5,205 bases of DNA, taken from assembly GCA_002421405.1 (NCBI GenBank), contig DIJY01000013.1, forward strand, positions 14,668 through 19,872, given 5' to 3'. The notes under the pieces were generated by a model. The model searched no databases. It worked only from the letters and a program-made list of their open reading frames with translations, and had not been told where the DNA came from. Origin of the DNA: Caryophanales bacterium UBA5632. Its GTDB lineage: Bacteria; Bacillota_I; Bacilli_A; Izemoplasmatales; Hujiaoplasmataceae. Positions 1 through 5,205 of this stretch are shown piece after piece. The stretch's first letter is position 1. Each line of letters opens with the position of its first letter. Made by a program: the position numbers and the translations under genes.

Positions 1-36
1 GAGATTGGTTTTGAGTCCATGTTCGATTTGATTCAT
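1..36 (-). CDS. argS: Start of probable arginyl-tRNA synthetase (5' end only)
   Basis: Only the first 12 codons are in the window (MNQIEHGLKTNL); the gene runs off the left edge. The start is well supported: an AGGAGG lies 7 nt before the ATG, and the ATG overlaps the stop codon of the preceding DUF1934 gene as ATGA, so the two are probably translationally coupled. Identity is inferred from context. In Bacillus and relatives the DUF1934 gene (ywiB) sits immediately before argS, and the short polar, helix-forming N-terminus is compatible with ArgS. If correct, the product charges tRNA-Arg with arginine in the cytoplasm. Twelve residues cannot prove this; the sequence beyond position 1 would settle it. 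Confidence 0.5.
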   Translation of the reverse strand, partial: MNQIEHGLKTNL

Positions 37-428
37 GCTTTGGCCTCCTGAATGCTTAACTCCATTTTTTGCTCAGTGATTAAATCATCGTTTGCGTACA
101 AACGATAATGTACATAGATGAGATCGTTCTGGTGCAATATCTTCAAAGTCTTAACAGTACCGCTAAAACTCCCTTGTTCATCTATGATTTCGAAAAGCCC
201 TTCTTTACCCAAATAAAAACTAATCTTGGTCGTTCCATCATACTGACGTTTTAGGTGCAACTCATTCTCTAAAACAAGTAGCTCCACCTCAGTATTGTTA
301 TCTTCCTCAGTATAAGTGATACGCTTAGGATTCTCTGTGATCGTCCCAAACATCGTTTGCGTATTTATTGCGTCATTATCTAAACAATCAATTAAATTAA
401 GTTTTAGTTTTACGATTCTTTCAGACAT
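33..428 (-). CDS. DUF1934 (YwiB-like) small beta-barrel protein
   Basis: A 131-aa cytoplasmic protein without signal peptide or membrane segment. Length and pattern fit the DUF1934/YwiB family of Bacillota, which is predicted to form a small calycin-like beta barrel and has no established biochemical role. The whole chain alternates short hydrophobic and polar runs as expected of consecutive strands, for example VKLKLNLI near residue 6, ELLVLENELHLKRQY near 49, KISFYLG near 68 and LIYVHYRLYAN near 103. The start is the ATG at 428, preceded by AAGGA at 442-438, which places the ribosome correctly. A near-perfect promoter lies just upstream. The stop overlaps the next start (probable argS) as ATGA, so the gene is first in a two-gene or longer operon. 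Function could relate to translation through this linkage, but that is inference. Confidence 0.8.
   Translation of the reverse strand: MSERIVKLKLNLIDCLDNDAINTQTMFGTITENPKRITYTEEDNNTEVELLVLENELHLKRQYDGTTKISFYLGKEGLFEIIDEQGSFSGTVKTLKILHQNDLIYVHYRLYANDDLITEQKMELSIQEAKA
44..49 (-). promoter_or_regulatory. Ribosome binding site of the probable argS start
   Basis: On the minus strand AGGAGG is followed by 7 nt (CCAAAGC) and then ATG. It lies inside the last codons of the DUF1934 gene and fixes the downstream start, although the reading frame leaves the window after 12 codons. Confidence 0.85.
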
Positions 429-452
429 CCATAACCGTCCTTACCTGAAAAG

Positions 453-480
453 ATTATATGGGAATAACAATCAATGTCAA
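453..480 (-). promoter_or_regulatory. Sigma-A-type promoter for the DUF1934/argS operon
   Basis: The minus strand shows TTGACA (480-475) and TATAAT (458-453), both perfect matches to the vegetative sigma-factor consensus, separated by 16 bp, one less than the usual optimum. Transcription should begin near the A at 446, giving a leader of about 18 nt in which the ribosome site starts only a few bases from the RNA 5' end. No room remains for a riboswitch or T-box leader downstream of this start. The match suggests strong constitutive expression, as expected for a housekeeping operon. Confidence 0.88.
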
Positions 481-526
481 GACATATAAAACAATTAAGC
501 CCTCGATTACCAAAAACTTCACAAGA

Positions 527-560
527 AACAATTAAAAACCATGACGAGCATGGTTCTTAA
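527..560 (-). terminator. Intrinsic terminator closing the ABC exporter operon
   Basis: On the minus strand, just after the small membrane protein stop, TTAAGAACCATG (560-549) pairs with CATGGTTTTTAA (543-532) around the loop CTCGT. This is a 12-bp stem with a single G-U pair. The U-rich stretch begins within the 3' arm and continues as TTGTTT. If only the core GAACCATG/CATGGTTT pairs, a run of U follows directly. It separates the exporter operon from the DUF1934 promoter downstream. Confidence 0.85.
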
Positions 561-562
561 TC

Positions 563-757
563 CTACTTAAAGATGAATGCCAATACCAAGAAGATGCCAG
601 CAAATGCGAGCAAGAGCAGTTTATACCCTTTCTTACCCAGCTTATCAATGAAGAAGCGTGTCTTTTGATTCCCTTCGTAGAAAATAGGCATCTCAACAAA
701 ATAAGCCACAAGATAAACAACCGCCACAACAAAGAAGAAAATAGCTAACCAGTTCAT
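563..757 (-). CDS. Small two-helix membrane protein, last gene of the exporter operon
   Basis: A 64-aa hydrophobic protein not recognised as any named family. Two membrane helices are visible, about residues 3-21 and 46-63, joined by a loop carrying K32, R34, K39, K42, K43 and K46. By the positive-inside rule this loop should face the cytoplasm, with both termini outside. The gene is real: an ideal AAGGAGG lies 5 nt before the ATG, it follows the second permease by 12 nt, and the operon terminator comes directly after its TAG stop. It has no cleavable signal peptide. Its position suggests an accessory subunit or stability factor for the exporter, or an independent small membrane protein that shares its induction. 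No conserved catalytic motif is visible. It is short enough that automated annotation may miss it. Confidence 0.82.
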   Translation of the reverse strand: MNWLAIFFFVVAVVYLVAYFVEMPIFYEGNQKTRFFIDKLGKKGYKLLLLAFAGIFLVLAFIFK

Positions 758-769
758 ACGATCCTCCTT

Positions 770-1492
770 TTAAAGCGCCTTCTTTTCAAAAACTTTATAC
801 AACACCGCAATTAGGACGATGTTATAGATAAAACCAATACCAAGATAAACAAAGGTGCTGAGATTCATCTCAACCAGGCCCAAATCAATTGCAGGTTTTA
901 ACAACTGATATTGAACCGCCTTAACTCCCCAGAAAGCTGGTGCCAATGCGAACAACCACTCCTTCCAATCCAAGAAAAACAAAGCACCGATTGGAAAGAT
1001 CATCAAAAACCCAGAACCTTTCATCGCCATAAAGCCCTCCACCTTATTCGTAGCAAGAGCATTGACGATAAAAGCTTGGATAGGAACCTGCATCGCCAGC
1101 AACATTGATATGATCACATACAACCAAAGATCGATACCAAAACCACCTACGATCCAATAAATCAATAGATTGGAAAGAACGCTCATGATATAAACAAAGA
1201 TGATTTTGAACCAAACATAGATACGAATATCTAAAGGCGAGATACGAATGGATACAAAGACATGATCATCTCGATCATCTAAAATCGAGAAGCCCGACAT
1301 TGAACCGAAAATGACTCCAGACATGATGGTTAACGCCACAATCATAATACGAATGCCATTCTCATCAAAGGTTTCGTTTTCAAGAAGATATTTCCCAAAG
1401 AAACCCACCATCAGCGGATACGCCAACAACATGGGCGTCATCCGATCTCGAATCAAATTCTTAAATTCAAACTTGATTAAACGTGCAAACAT
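770..1492 (-). CDS. ABC-2 type exporter permease, second subunit
   Basis: A 240-aa integral membrane protein with about six helices (roughly residues 20-37, 47-70, 97-117, 122-146, 161-185 and 213-233). After helix 2 comes a charged stretch with DDRDD (72-76) and then SPLDIRIYVWFK (85-96). This is the usual ABC-2 cytoplasmic segment that contacts the ATPase, where related permeases carry an acidic run followed by a (T/S)P motif. The start is taken as MFARLIKFEF at 1492, because it follows a GGGGG ribosome site and lies 1 nt after the first permease stop. An in-frame ATG at 1546 would add 18 unrelated residues and overlap the first permease by 53 nt. The protein should pair with the neighbouring permease as a heterodimeric channel. 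Substrate unknown. Confidence 0.88.
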   Translation of the reverse strand: MFARLIKFEFKNLIRDRMTPMLLAYPLMVGFFGKYLLENETFDENGIRIMIVALTIMSGVIFGSMSGFSILDDRDDHVFVSIRISPLDIRIYVWFKIIFVYIMSVLSNLLIYWIVGGFGIDLWLYVIISMLLAMQVPIQAFIVNALATNKVEGFMAMKGSGFLMIFPIGALFFLDWKEWLFALAPAFWGVKAVQYQLLKPAIDLGLVEMNLSTFVYLGIGFIYNIVLIAVLYKVFEKKAL

Positions 1493-1493
1493 G

Positions 1494-2222
1494 TCACACC
1501 CCCAAGTCCTTCGTTGCATAGTCTTTGAAATATGGTAAGACCCCATAACGAAGCATCAATAGACTAACCAAAACAATGTAGACTGCATCTTTCAAATACT
1601 GAACGATATCGATTGAGTCCAAGAATGACGCATTCAATAAACGTAATGTCACTTCGGTTGGTGACCAAAAGATATACTCTAGAATGGATTCTGGCAAGAT
1701 ACCAATAACGACACCAATACTTGGTAAAACCAAGACAATCATCATAACCATATAGTTTAAGAGCAATGCCGTGAAGTCTTTTGAAATATAGCTCAACAAA
1801 ATCCCAATGAACACATAGAAGCTTGTGACCAAAATAATCCCAAGAAATAACCATTGAAAATTGAAGAGATACGCCTTTAAGAAATACATCGAAGCACCGA
1901 TGATCACAAAGATAATCGCAATATTTAGGATATTGACCAAGATCTTACTAAGAATGTATTCAAATTCAGTCATCGGCGATATCAACATTGAACTGATGGT
2001 ATGTTCCTTCTTTTCGTAGAACATTTCTGCTCCAACCAACAAAGAAGTCATCGCGGAGGTTTCCATTAGGAAGACAAAGGGTAGAAAGGCCTTGAATTCA
2101 TCAAGCTCAAGGAAATAGCCCATCACAACCCACACCATAGCCACCACGAGGGATGCGGTAAAGAGATTATATTTCGCAAGGCGTGTGAATTCACCAGAAA
2201 CCAAATGCTTAATCTTCGCCAT
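1494..2222 (-). CDS. ABC-2 type exporter permease, first subunit
   Basis: A 242-aa membrane protein with six predicted helices (about residues 20-38, 44-65, 92-115, 122-145, 151-175 and 216-234). Between helices 2 and 3 it carries the ABC-2 hallmark, a cytoplasmic stretch with YEKKEHTISSMLISPMTEFEY (69-89). In this stretch an acidic/basic run, a short helix and an SP turn contact the nucleotide-binding domain. A second feature, FWSPTEVTLRLLNA after helix 5, resembles the re-entrant region of this superfamily. The ATG overlaps the ATPase gene by 14 nt and has GGGAG upstream, pointing to translational coupling. It is clearly diverged from the second permease, so the pair probably forms a heterodimer. 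The arrangement of one ATPase plus two distinct permeases recalls the mycobacterial Rv2686c-Rv2688c drug exporter, but I cannot claim homology at substrate level. Confidence 0.88.
   Translation of the reverse strand: MAKIKHLVSGEFTRLAKYNLFTASLVVAMVWVVMGYFLELDEFKAFLPFVFLMETSAMTSLLVGAEMFYEKKEHTISSMLISPMTEFEYILSKILVNILNIAIIFVIIGASMYFLKAYLFNFQWLFLGIILVTSFYVFIGILLSYISKDFTALLLNYMVMMIVLVLPSIGVVIGILPESILEYIFWSPTEVTLRLLNASFLDSIDIVQYLKDAVYIVLVSLLMLRYGVLPYFKDYATKDLGV
1499..1503 (-). promoter_or_regulatory. Ribosome binding site that sets the second permease start
   Basis: The minus strand reads GGGGG, TGTGAC, then ATG at 1492. The G run with the following TG can pair with the 16S tail using one G-U pair. 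The site lies within the last codons of the first permease, whose TGA is 1 nt before the ATG, so reinitiation after termination is likely. It supports the 240-aa form over the longer 258-aa reading. Confidence 0.65.
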
Positions 2223-3066
2223 GTAACTTTACTCCCGTCACTTGGATAAAGATTTCTTCCAATGTCGTTTCACCACTGTGAATCGTTTCGACTTCCTTTG
2301 TACGCATCAATTCCGCAAAAGCATCTGTTTTTATTTCATCCATCGTAAACCGTTTCACATGCGTTTGATTATCTTCTTTATACTCAACGGTCACAGTGCG
2401 TTGACCATACTTGATCTTTAAATTACGTGGACTGTCGATTTCTTCAATTTTTCCATCTGTAATAAAGGCAACACGGTCACACAACTCATCCACGTCACTC
2501 ATGATATGGGAGGTTAAGAATACCGTTCCTCCGTTATGTGCAAATTCACGAATCATGTCTTTGACGATACGTGCATTCTTGGGATCCAAACCATTGGTGG
2601 GCTCGTCTAAGAAAAGCATTTTAGGTTTGTTTAACAAAGCACGAACGAGATTCAATCGAATCTTCATCCCTTTTGAATACTCCCCAACCAATTTGTTTCG
2701 ATCTTCCCATAATCCAACACGTTCCATTAGCGGTTGGATATCCGCGTGATTCTTATACAATTTCTGGAAGAAATCCAAGTTTTCCATCGCCGTCAACTTC
2801 GAAAACGAAATCGGCATTTCAAAACAAACTCCAATATCTTCATAGAAGACGTCATTGAATGAATGCAGATCTTTTCCATCAAAGTGGATTTCACCCTTAT
2901 CATAAGCTAAGAGTTTAACCAACAACTTTTGTGTTGTTGTCTTCCCTGCACCACTGGGTCCTAAAAAGCCAAAGATCTCTCCTTGTTTGATTTCAAAATC
3001 AATGCCTTTGATCGTATCCTCTGCATTCTTAGGATATTTGAAAACCAAGTCTTTTACTGTAAACAT
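2209..3066 (-). CDS. ABC exporter ATP-binding protein
   Basis: A 285-aa cytoplasmic ATPase that powers the two permeases encoded next to it. Motifs in order: Walker A GPSGAGKTT (36-44, K42), Q-loop region IGVCFEMP (78-85), signature YSKGM (130-134) in place of the canonical LSGGQ, Walker B MLFLDE (150-155, D154 and catalytic E155), D-loop GLD (159-161) and switch histidine H187 in LTSH. All residues for ATP hydrolysis are present. The Q-loop glutamine position appears to hold E83, which I believe also occurs in related exporter ATPases. Residues about 212-285 form the C-terminal extension typical of DrrA-type ATPases, ending in TLEEIFIQVTG. The start has AAGGAG 5 nt upstream, overlapping the tetR stop, and the 3' end overlaps the first permease by 14 nt. 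Likely role: drug, antimicrobial peptide or lipid-like substrate export; the substrate cannot be read from sequence. Confidence 0.93.
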   Translation of the reverse strand: MFTVKDLVFKYPKNAEDTIKGIDFEIKQGEIFGFLGPSGAGKTTTQKLLVKLLAYDKGEIHFDGKDLHSFNDVFYEDIGVCFEMPISFSKLTAMENLDFFQKLYKNHADIQPLMERVGLWEDRNKLVGEYSKGMKIRLNLVRALLNKPKMLFLDEPTNGLDPKNARIVKDMIREFAHNGGTVFLTSHIMSDVDELCDRVAFITDGKIEEIDSPRNLKIKYGQRTVTVEYKEDNQTHVKRFTMDEIKTDAFAELMRTKEVETIHSGETTLEEIFIQVTGVKLHGED

Positions 3067-3075
3067 ACAATCTCC

Positions 3076-3678
3076 TTAACGAACCATCGTTCCCTTTTGT
3101 ATCAAATCCAATACCGCTTCTGACGCCTCTATCATTCTGTCGTAATCCTTATTCACAAAGTGTTCCATCAATAACTTCTGATTAATTCCGATTAACATAT
3201 CACTAAGCAACTGTGGATCCACATCTGAGCGTATGATGCCATTGGCTTGGTCCTTGCGTATCAAACTCAAGAAATATTCCATCATCCCAGGATTCTGTTT
3301 GGTCAGCTTCTGTATGAAGTTGCTTTTATCCAATTCCATCAACACACCAATCCTGTAATAGCGTGGTTGTGCTTCCATCCAAATCTTTACTTGCCGTAAC
3401 ATATTCAAATAGGCTTCAAAGACATTCCCGGCTTCTGCTTGAACCACATCTTTAAAGATGCGGTATTTTTCTTGAGCAATGATGCCAAGTATCTCCATAT
3501 AACAATCTTCTTTATCCTCGAAGTATTGATAGAAGCTCCCTCGTGAGATTCCCGCCCGCTTGATGATGCGATTGATGGACGCTTCACTGAATGTATAGGT
3601 ACTGAATTCTTCAATGCATGCGTCAATTAAACGCTCTTGTTTATCTTTTTCTAGATTATAGTAAGTTGGTTTCGCCAT
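3076..3678 (-). CDS. TetR-family transcriptional regulator of the exporter operon
   Basis: A 200-aa dimeric repressor type protein. The N-terminal TetR DNA-binding domain covers about residues 10-56. Helix 1 contains RLIDACIEEFS (16-26), and the helix-turn-helix runs from SINRIIKRAGIS (34-45) into GSFYQYFEDKED (47-58), the most conserved TetR signature. The remainder is helical and should form the ligand pocket and dimer interface, with no family-specific feature I can name. It is first in the operon, 9 nt before the ATPase gene, so it should control its own synthesis and that of the exporter. A perfect palindrome directly before its ATG, at the predicted transcription start, is the likely operator. 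Expected logic: repression relieved by binding a compound related to the exported substrate. The start is set by AGGGGTG upstream and matches the family N-terminus. Confidence 0.93.
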   Translation of the reverse strand: MAKPTYYNLEKDKQERLIDACIEEFSTYTFSEASINRIIKRAGISRGSFYQYFEDKEDCYMEILGIIAQEKYRIFKDVVQAEAGNVFEAYLNMLRQVKIWMEAQPRYYRIGVLMELDKSNFIQKLTKQNPGMMEYFLSLIRKDQANGIIRSDVDPQLLSDMLIGINQKLLMEHFVNKDYDRMIEASEAVLDLIQKGTMVR

Positions 3679-3696
3679 TATGACACCCCTGTCATA
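3679..3696 (-). promoter_or_regulatory. Perfect palindrome, likely TetR operator
   Basis: The minus strand reads TATGACA, GGGG, TGTCATA: 7-bp arms, perfectly inverted, with a 4-bp centre, ending at the base before the tetR ATG. Size and symmetry suit a TetR-family dimer. The palindrome covers the predicted transcription start (near 3693) and the ribosome binding site, whose G run is the centre. Repressor bound here would block RNA polymerase from leaving the promoter. Assignment to this TetR is inferred from position; no second copy was noticed in the window. Confidence 0.72.
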
Positions 3697-3699
3697 TTC

Positions 3700-3728
3700 A
3701 ATATAAACTTCTTTTTAGTAGAACGCAA
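3700..3728 (-). promoter_or_regulatory. Promoter of the tetR-ABC exporter operon
   Basis: The minus strand shows TATATT at 3705-3700 (5 of 6 to the -10 consensus) and TTGCGT at 3728-3723 (TTG conserved, the rest weak), with an optimal 17-bp spacer. Predicted start is G3693 or A3692, giving a leader of only about 15 nt. The -35 box abuts the U tract of the upstream pepP terminator. The weak -35 and the operator over the start fit a low-level, inducible promoter. Confidence 0.65.
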
Positions 3729-3754
3729 GAAAAAATCTGTCATTGCGACAGATT
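3728..3754 (-). terminator. Intrinsic terminator after pepP
   Basis: The minus strand has AATCTGTC (3754-3747), loop GCAAT, GACAGATT (3741-3734), then a U run continuing to CTT: a perfect 8-bp stem followed by six U counting the last stem bases. The pepP TGA lies across the loop and 3' arm, so the last sense codons form the 5' arm. It insulates the exporter operon from pepP transcription. Confidence 0.85.
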
Positions 3755-4987
3755 CATGAATGCTTCAATTTCTTCAACGGTTTTCAAGATTGAGCTGGAT
3801 AAATTCTCACAGCCTGTTTCCGTAACCAAGACATCATCTTCAATCCGAACCCCAATTCCCTCATGTTCAAGGTAGAGCCCCGGTTCTACGGTAATCACCA
3901 TTCCAGGTTCTAAGACAGCACCTTCAAACATGCCCACATCATGGGTGTCCAAGCCCAATGAATGGCTGACACTATGATAATAGATATCATCCACATGTTC
4001 TGGAGCTTCAATCATTTTTGCTTGAACACAACGTTCTTTGTATACATTGCGAACGATTTCATTTAGTTGAATCAATGCGACACCTGGCTTGATGGCTTTG
4101 AACACTTCGTTTTGCGCTTCTAAAACGATTTCATACACTTCTCTTTGACGATCCGTGAACTTACCATTCACAGGAAAGGTTCGTGAGATATCGGCACAAT
4201 AATGTTTGAATGCCGCTCCACAATCTAGAAGCAGTAAATCTCCATCTTTCATCTCTTTATGATTGGATACATAGTGCAAGATGGTCGCATCTTTACCACT
4301 TGCCGCAATCGTATCGAAGGACACATCACAGTGTTTCAAATTAAGTTCATATTTGAAATCCGCAACCGCTTGGTACTCAGAGCGACCGGGTTGAAGTTTA
4401 GAAACCAAAGCTTCGATGCCTAAGCGTGTGACATCAATCGCTTCTTTGATCAATTCAACTTCAGCTTCAGATTTAAGCGTACGCATCTTATTCAACTTCT
4501 GATTGATATTGTGGATTTGTAATCCAGGGTATAAGCGTTGAATGCGACGCACAAAGTTTTCGGCTTCGCTGTTACGATGGGTCAATTGATCTCGTTCACT
4601 ATCGATGTATAAGGTCTGGATATTATTACGTGACATGGTACGTGCAAAAAAGGCTTCGAATTGAGATAAAGCTTGAATCATGAAGACGCCACTCTTATGA
4701 ATCGCCTCATCCTTTGTCAATGATTTGCCAACCCATTTCTCCAATACCGGATTATGATCTTTGATAAAGAGGATTTCCTTATTACCAACCGCATTGCGCA
4801 ATTGAACATAGATCAAACCGTCCTCATCACATTGGGTCAAATAATAGAAATTACGATTCACGATAAAAGGATAGGTACTATCTGCAGAGCGCTTAACCAA
4901 ATCCCCTGCAAATAAGACGGTTATACTCCCACTTACATGATCTTTAAAAGCTTCTTGTCTACGATTGATTACGATTTCACGTTTCAT
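3740..4987 (-). CDS. pepP: Xaa-Pro aminopeptidase (aminopeptidase P, M24B family)
   Basis: A 415-aa cytoplasmic metallopeptidase that removes an N-terminal residue preceding proline, completing degradation of proline-containing peptides. Residues about 1-130 match the AMP_N domain, with RNFYYLTQCDEDG near 45-57. The catalytic pita-bread domain begins near residue 175. All dinuclear metal ligands of the family are visible: D255 (LLLLDCG), D266 (ADISRTF), H342 (HSLGLDTHD), E368 (TVEPGLY) and E383 (VRIEDD). H238 (LHY) and H349 match the catalytic histidines of E. coli PepP. It is slightly shorter than E. coli PepP, with no signal peptide, so it should be intact and active, probably with manganese. 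The ATG overlaps the preceding gene's TGA by 4 nt and has AGGAAG 7 nt upstream, indicating coupled translation. The stop lies within the terminator hairpin. Confidence 0.95.
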   Translation of the reverse strand: MKREIVINRRQEAFKDHVSGSITVLFAGDLVKRSADSTYPFIVNRNFYYLTQCDEDGLIYVQLRNAVGNKEILFIKDHNPVLEKWVGKSLTKDEAIHKSGVFMIQALSQFEAFFARTMSRNNIQTLYIDSERDQLTHRNSEAENFVRRIQRLYPGLQIHNINQKLNKMRTLKSEAEVELIKEAIDVTRLGIEALVSKLQPGRSEYQAVADFKYELNLKHCDVSFDTIAASGKDATILHYVSNHKEMKDGDLLLLDCGAAFKHYCADISRTFPVNGKFTDRQREVYEIVLEAQNEVFKAIKPGVALIQLNEIVRNVYKERCVQAKMIEAPEHVDDIYYHSVSHSLGLDTHDVGMFEGAVLEPGMVITVEPGLYLEHEGIGVRIEDDVLVTETGCENLSSSILKTVEEIEAFMNLSQ

Positions 4988-5205
4988 TTGTTCACTTCCT
5001 TTGGATAGAATAATTTCATCTCAGTCTTCGCTTGACCATACACAACCGCATTTACGATTGCGGAAACTTGTGATAGTTCACGGATTGTCTTATCAGGCAT
5101 CAAGATGTAGATGAGATTGGTATCTTCGTTGTAAGGCGAATAAGGACGTTTCTCAGCCTTATCCATATAGAGGTAGTAGATCGGATCAAAGCCTAAATCA
5201 ATTAA
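4984..5205 (-). CDS. 3' end of an unrecognised gene preceding pepP
   Basis: The frame is open from the right window edge to a TGA at 4986-4984, giving at least 73 C-terminal residues that begin LIDLGFDPIYYLYMDKAEKR. I do not recognise the family. An ATG at 5166 lies within this frame, but nothing resembling a ribosome site precedes it and the upstream 13 codons are open and protein-like, so it is most likely an internal methionine. Visible features are an aromatic-rich start (PIYYLYMD), a strand-like LIYILMPD, and an amphipathic stretch IRELSQVSAIVNAVVYGQ. The tail is rich in lysine, with no membrane helix or metal motif. The ATGA overlap with pepP shows the two share an operon and probably coupled translation. 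Confidence 0.75.
   Translation of the reverse strand, partial: LIDLGFDPIYYLYMDKAEKRPYSPYNEDTNLIYILMPDKTIRELSQVSAIVNAVVYGQAKTEMKLFYPKEVNK

Noticed and set aside
474..485. Short inverted repeat ATGTC-AA-GACAT at the -35 box of the DUF1934 promoter, considered as a second regulator site
   Set aside because: Arms are only 5 bp, part of the symmetry comes from the TTGACA box itself, and the half-site order is the reverse of the tetR palindrome. Likely chance.
532..732. Minus-strand reading frame overlapping the small membrane protein
   Set aside because: It runs through the terminator, has no ribosome site and is explained as a shadow of the well-supported 64-aa gene.
770..1546. Longer 258-aa form of the second permease starting at 1546
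   Set aside because: It would overlap the first permease by 53 nt, lacks a ribosome site, and its extra 18 residues look unlike a permease N-terminus. The ATG at 1492 has a GGGGG site and sits 1 nt after the previous stop.
911..2858. Plus-strand open frames within the permease and ATPase genes (911-1108, 1311-1538, 2411-2749, 2673-2858)
   Set aside because: All are antisense to genes with clear family motifs, lack ribosome sites and encode low-complexity or unpatterned peptides.
3747..3754. GACAG arms of the pepP terminator resembling the ATGACAG half-site of the tetR palindrome, considered as a second operator
   Set aside because: Only five to seven bases are shared, the spacing differs, and the hairpin followed by a U run is fully explained as a terminator.
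4984..5166. A complete 60-aa protein starting at the ATG at 5166
   Set aside because: No ribosome site precedes this ATG, and the frame stays open with protein-like codons to the window edge, so it is an internal methionine of a truncated gene.

Overview
The window looks like ordinary chromosome from a low-to-moderate GC member of the Bacillota (Firmicutes). The evidence is a strong AGGAGG-type ribosome binding site before most genes, tightly packed or overlapping genes, consensus sigma-A promoters, a DUF1934/YwiB-like gene directly before what appears to be the start of argS (an arrangement known from Bacillus relatives), and short hairpin plus U-tract terminators. An Erysipelotrichia-like source is possible but is only an impression. 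All genes lie on the minus strand, so transcription runs from high to low coordinates.

In transcription order there are three units. (1) 5205-3728: the 3' end of an unrecognised gene, open at the window edge, overlaps by 4 nt a complete M24B Xaa-Pro aminopeptidase (pepP). A terminator hairpin containing the pepP stop codon closes this unit. (2) 3728-527: a self-contained efflux cassette made of a TetR-family regulator, an ABC ATPase, two different six-helix ABC-2 permeases and a 64-aa two-helix membrane protein. Gaps are 12 nt or less, or the genes overlap. The cassette has its own promoter, a perfect 7+7 palindrome at the predicted transcription start (likely TetR operator) and its own terminator. 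(3) 480-1: a promoter with perfect TTGACA and TATAAT boxes drives the DUF1934 protein and, through an ATGA overlap, the probable argS start.

The cassette reads as an inducible exporter. TetR would hold the promoter shut until it binds a ligand. The ATPase would then energise a permease heterodimer that moves an unknown, probably hydrophobic or toxic, substrate out across the membrane. The small membrane protein is the least explained part. The longest gene-free stretch is 429-562 (134 nt), holding one terminator and one promoter. I see no mobile element, CRISPR array, tRNA or rRNA, and no clearly new large system. The most interesting items are the compact 77-bp terminator/promoter/operator junction and the small membrane protein.
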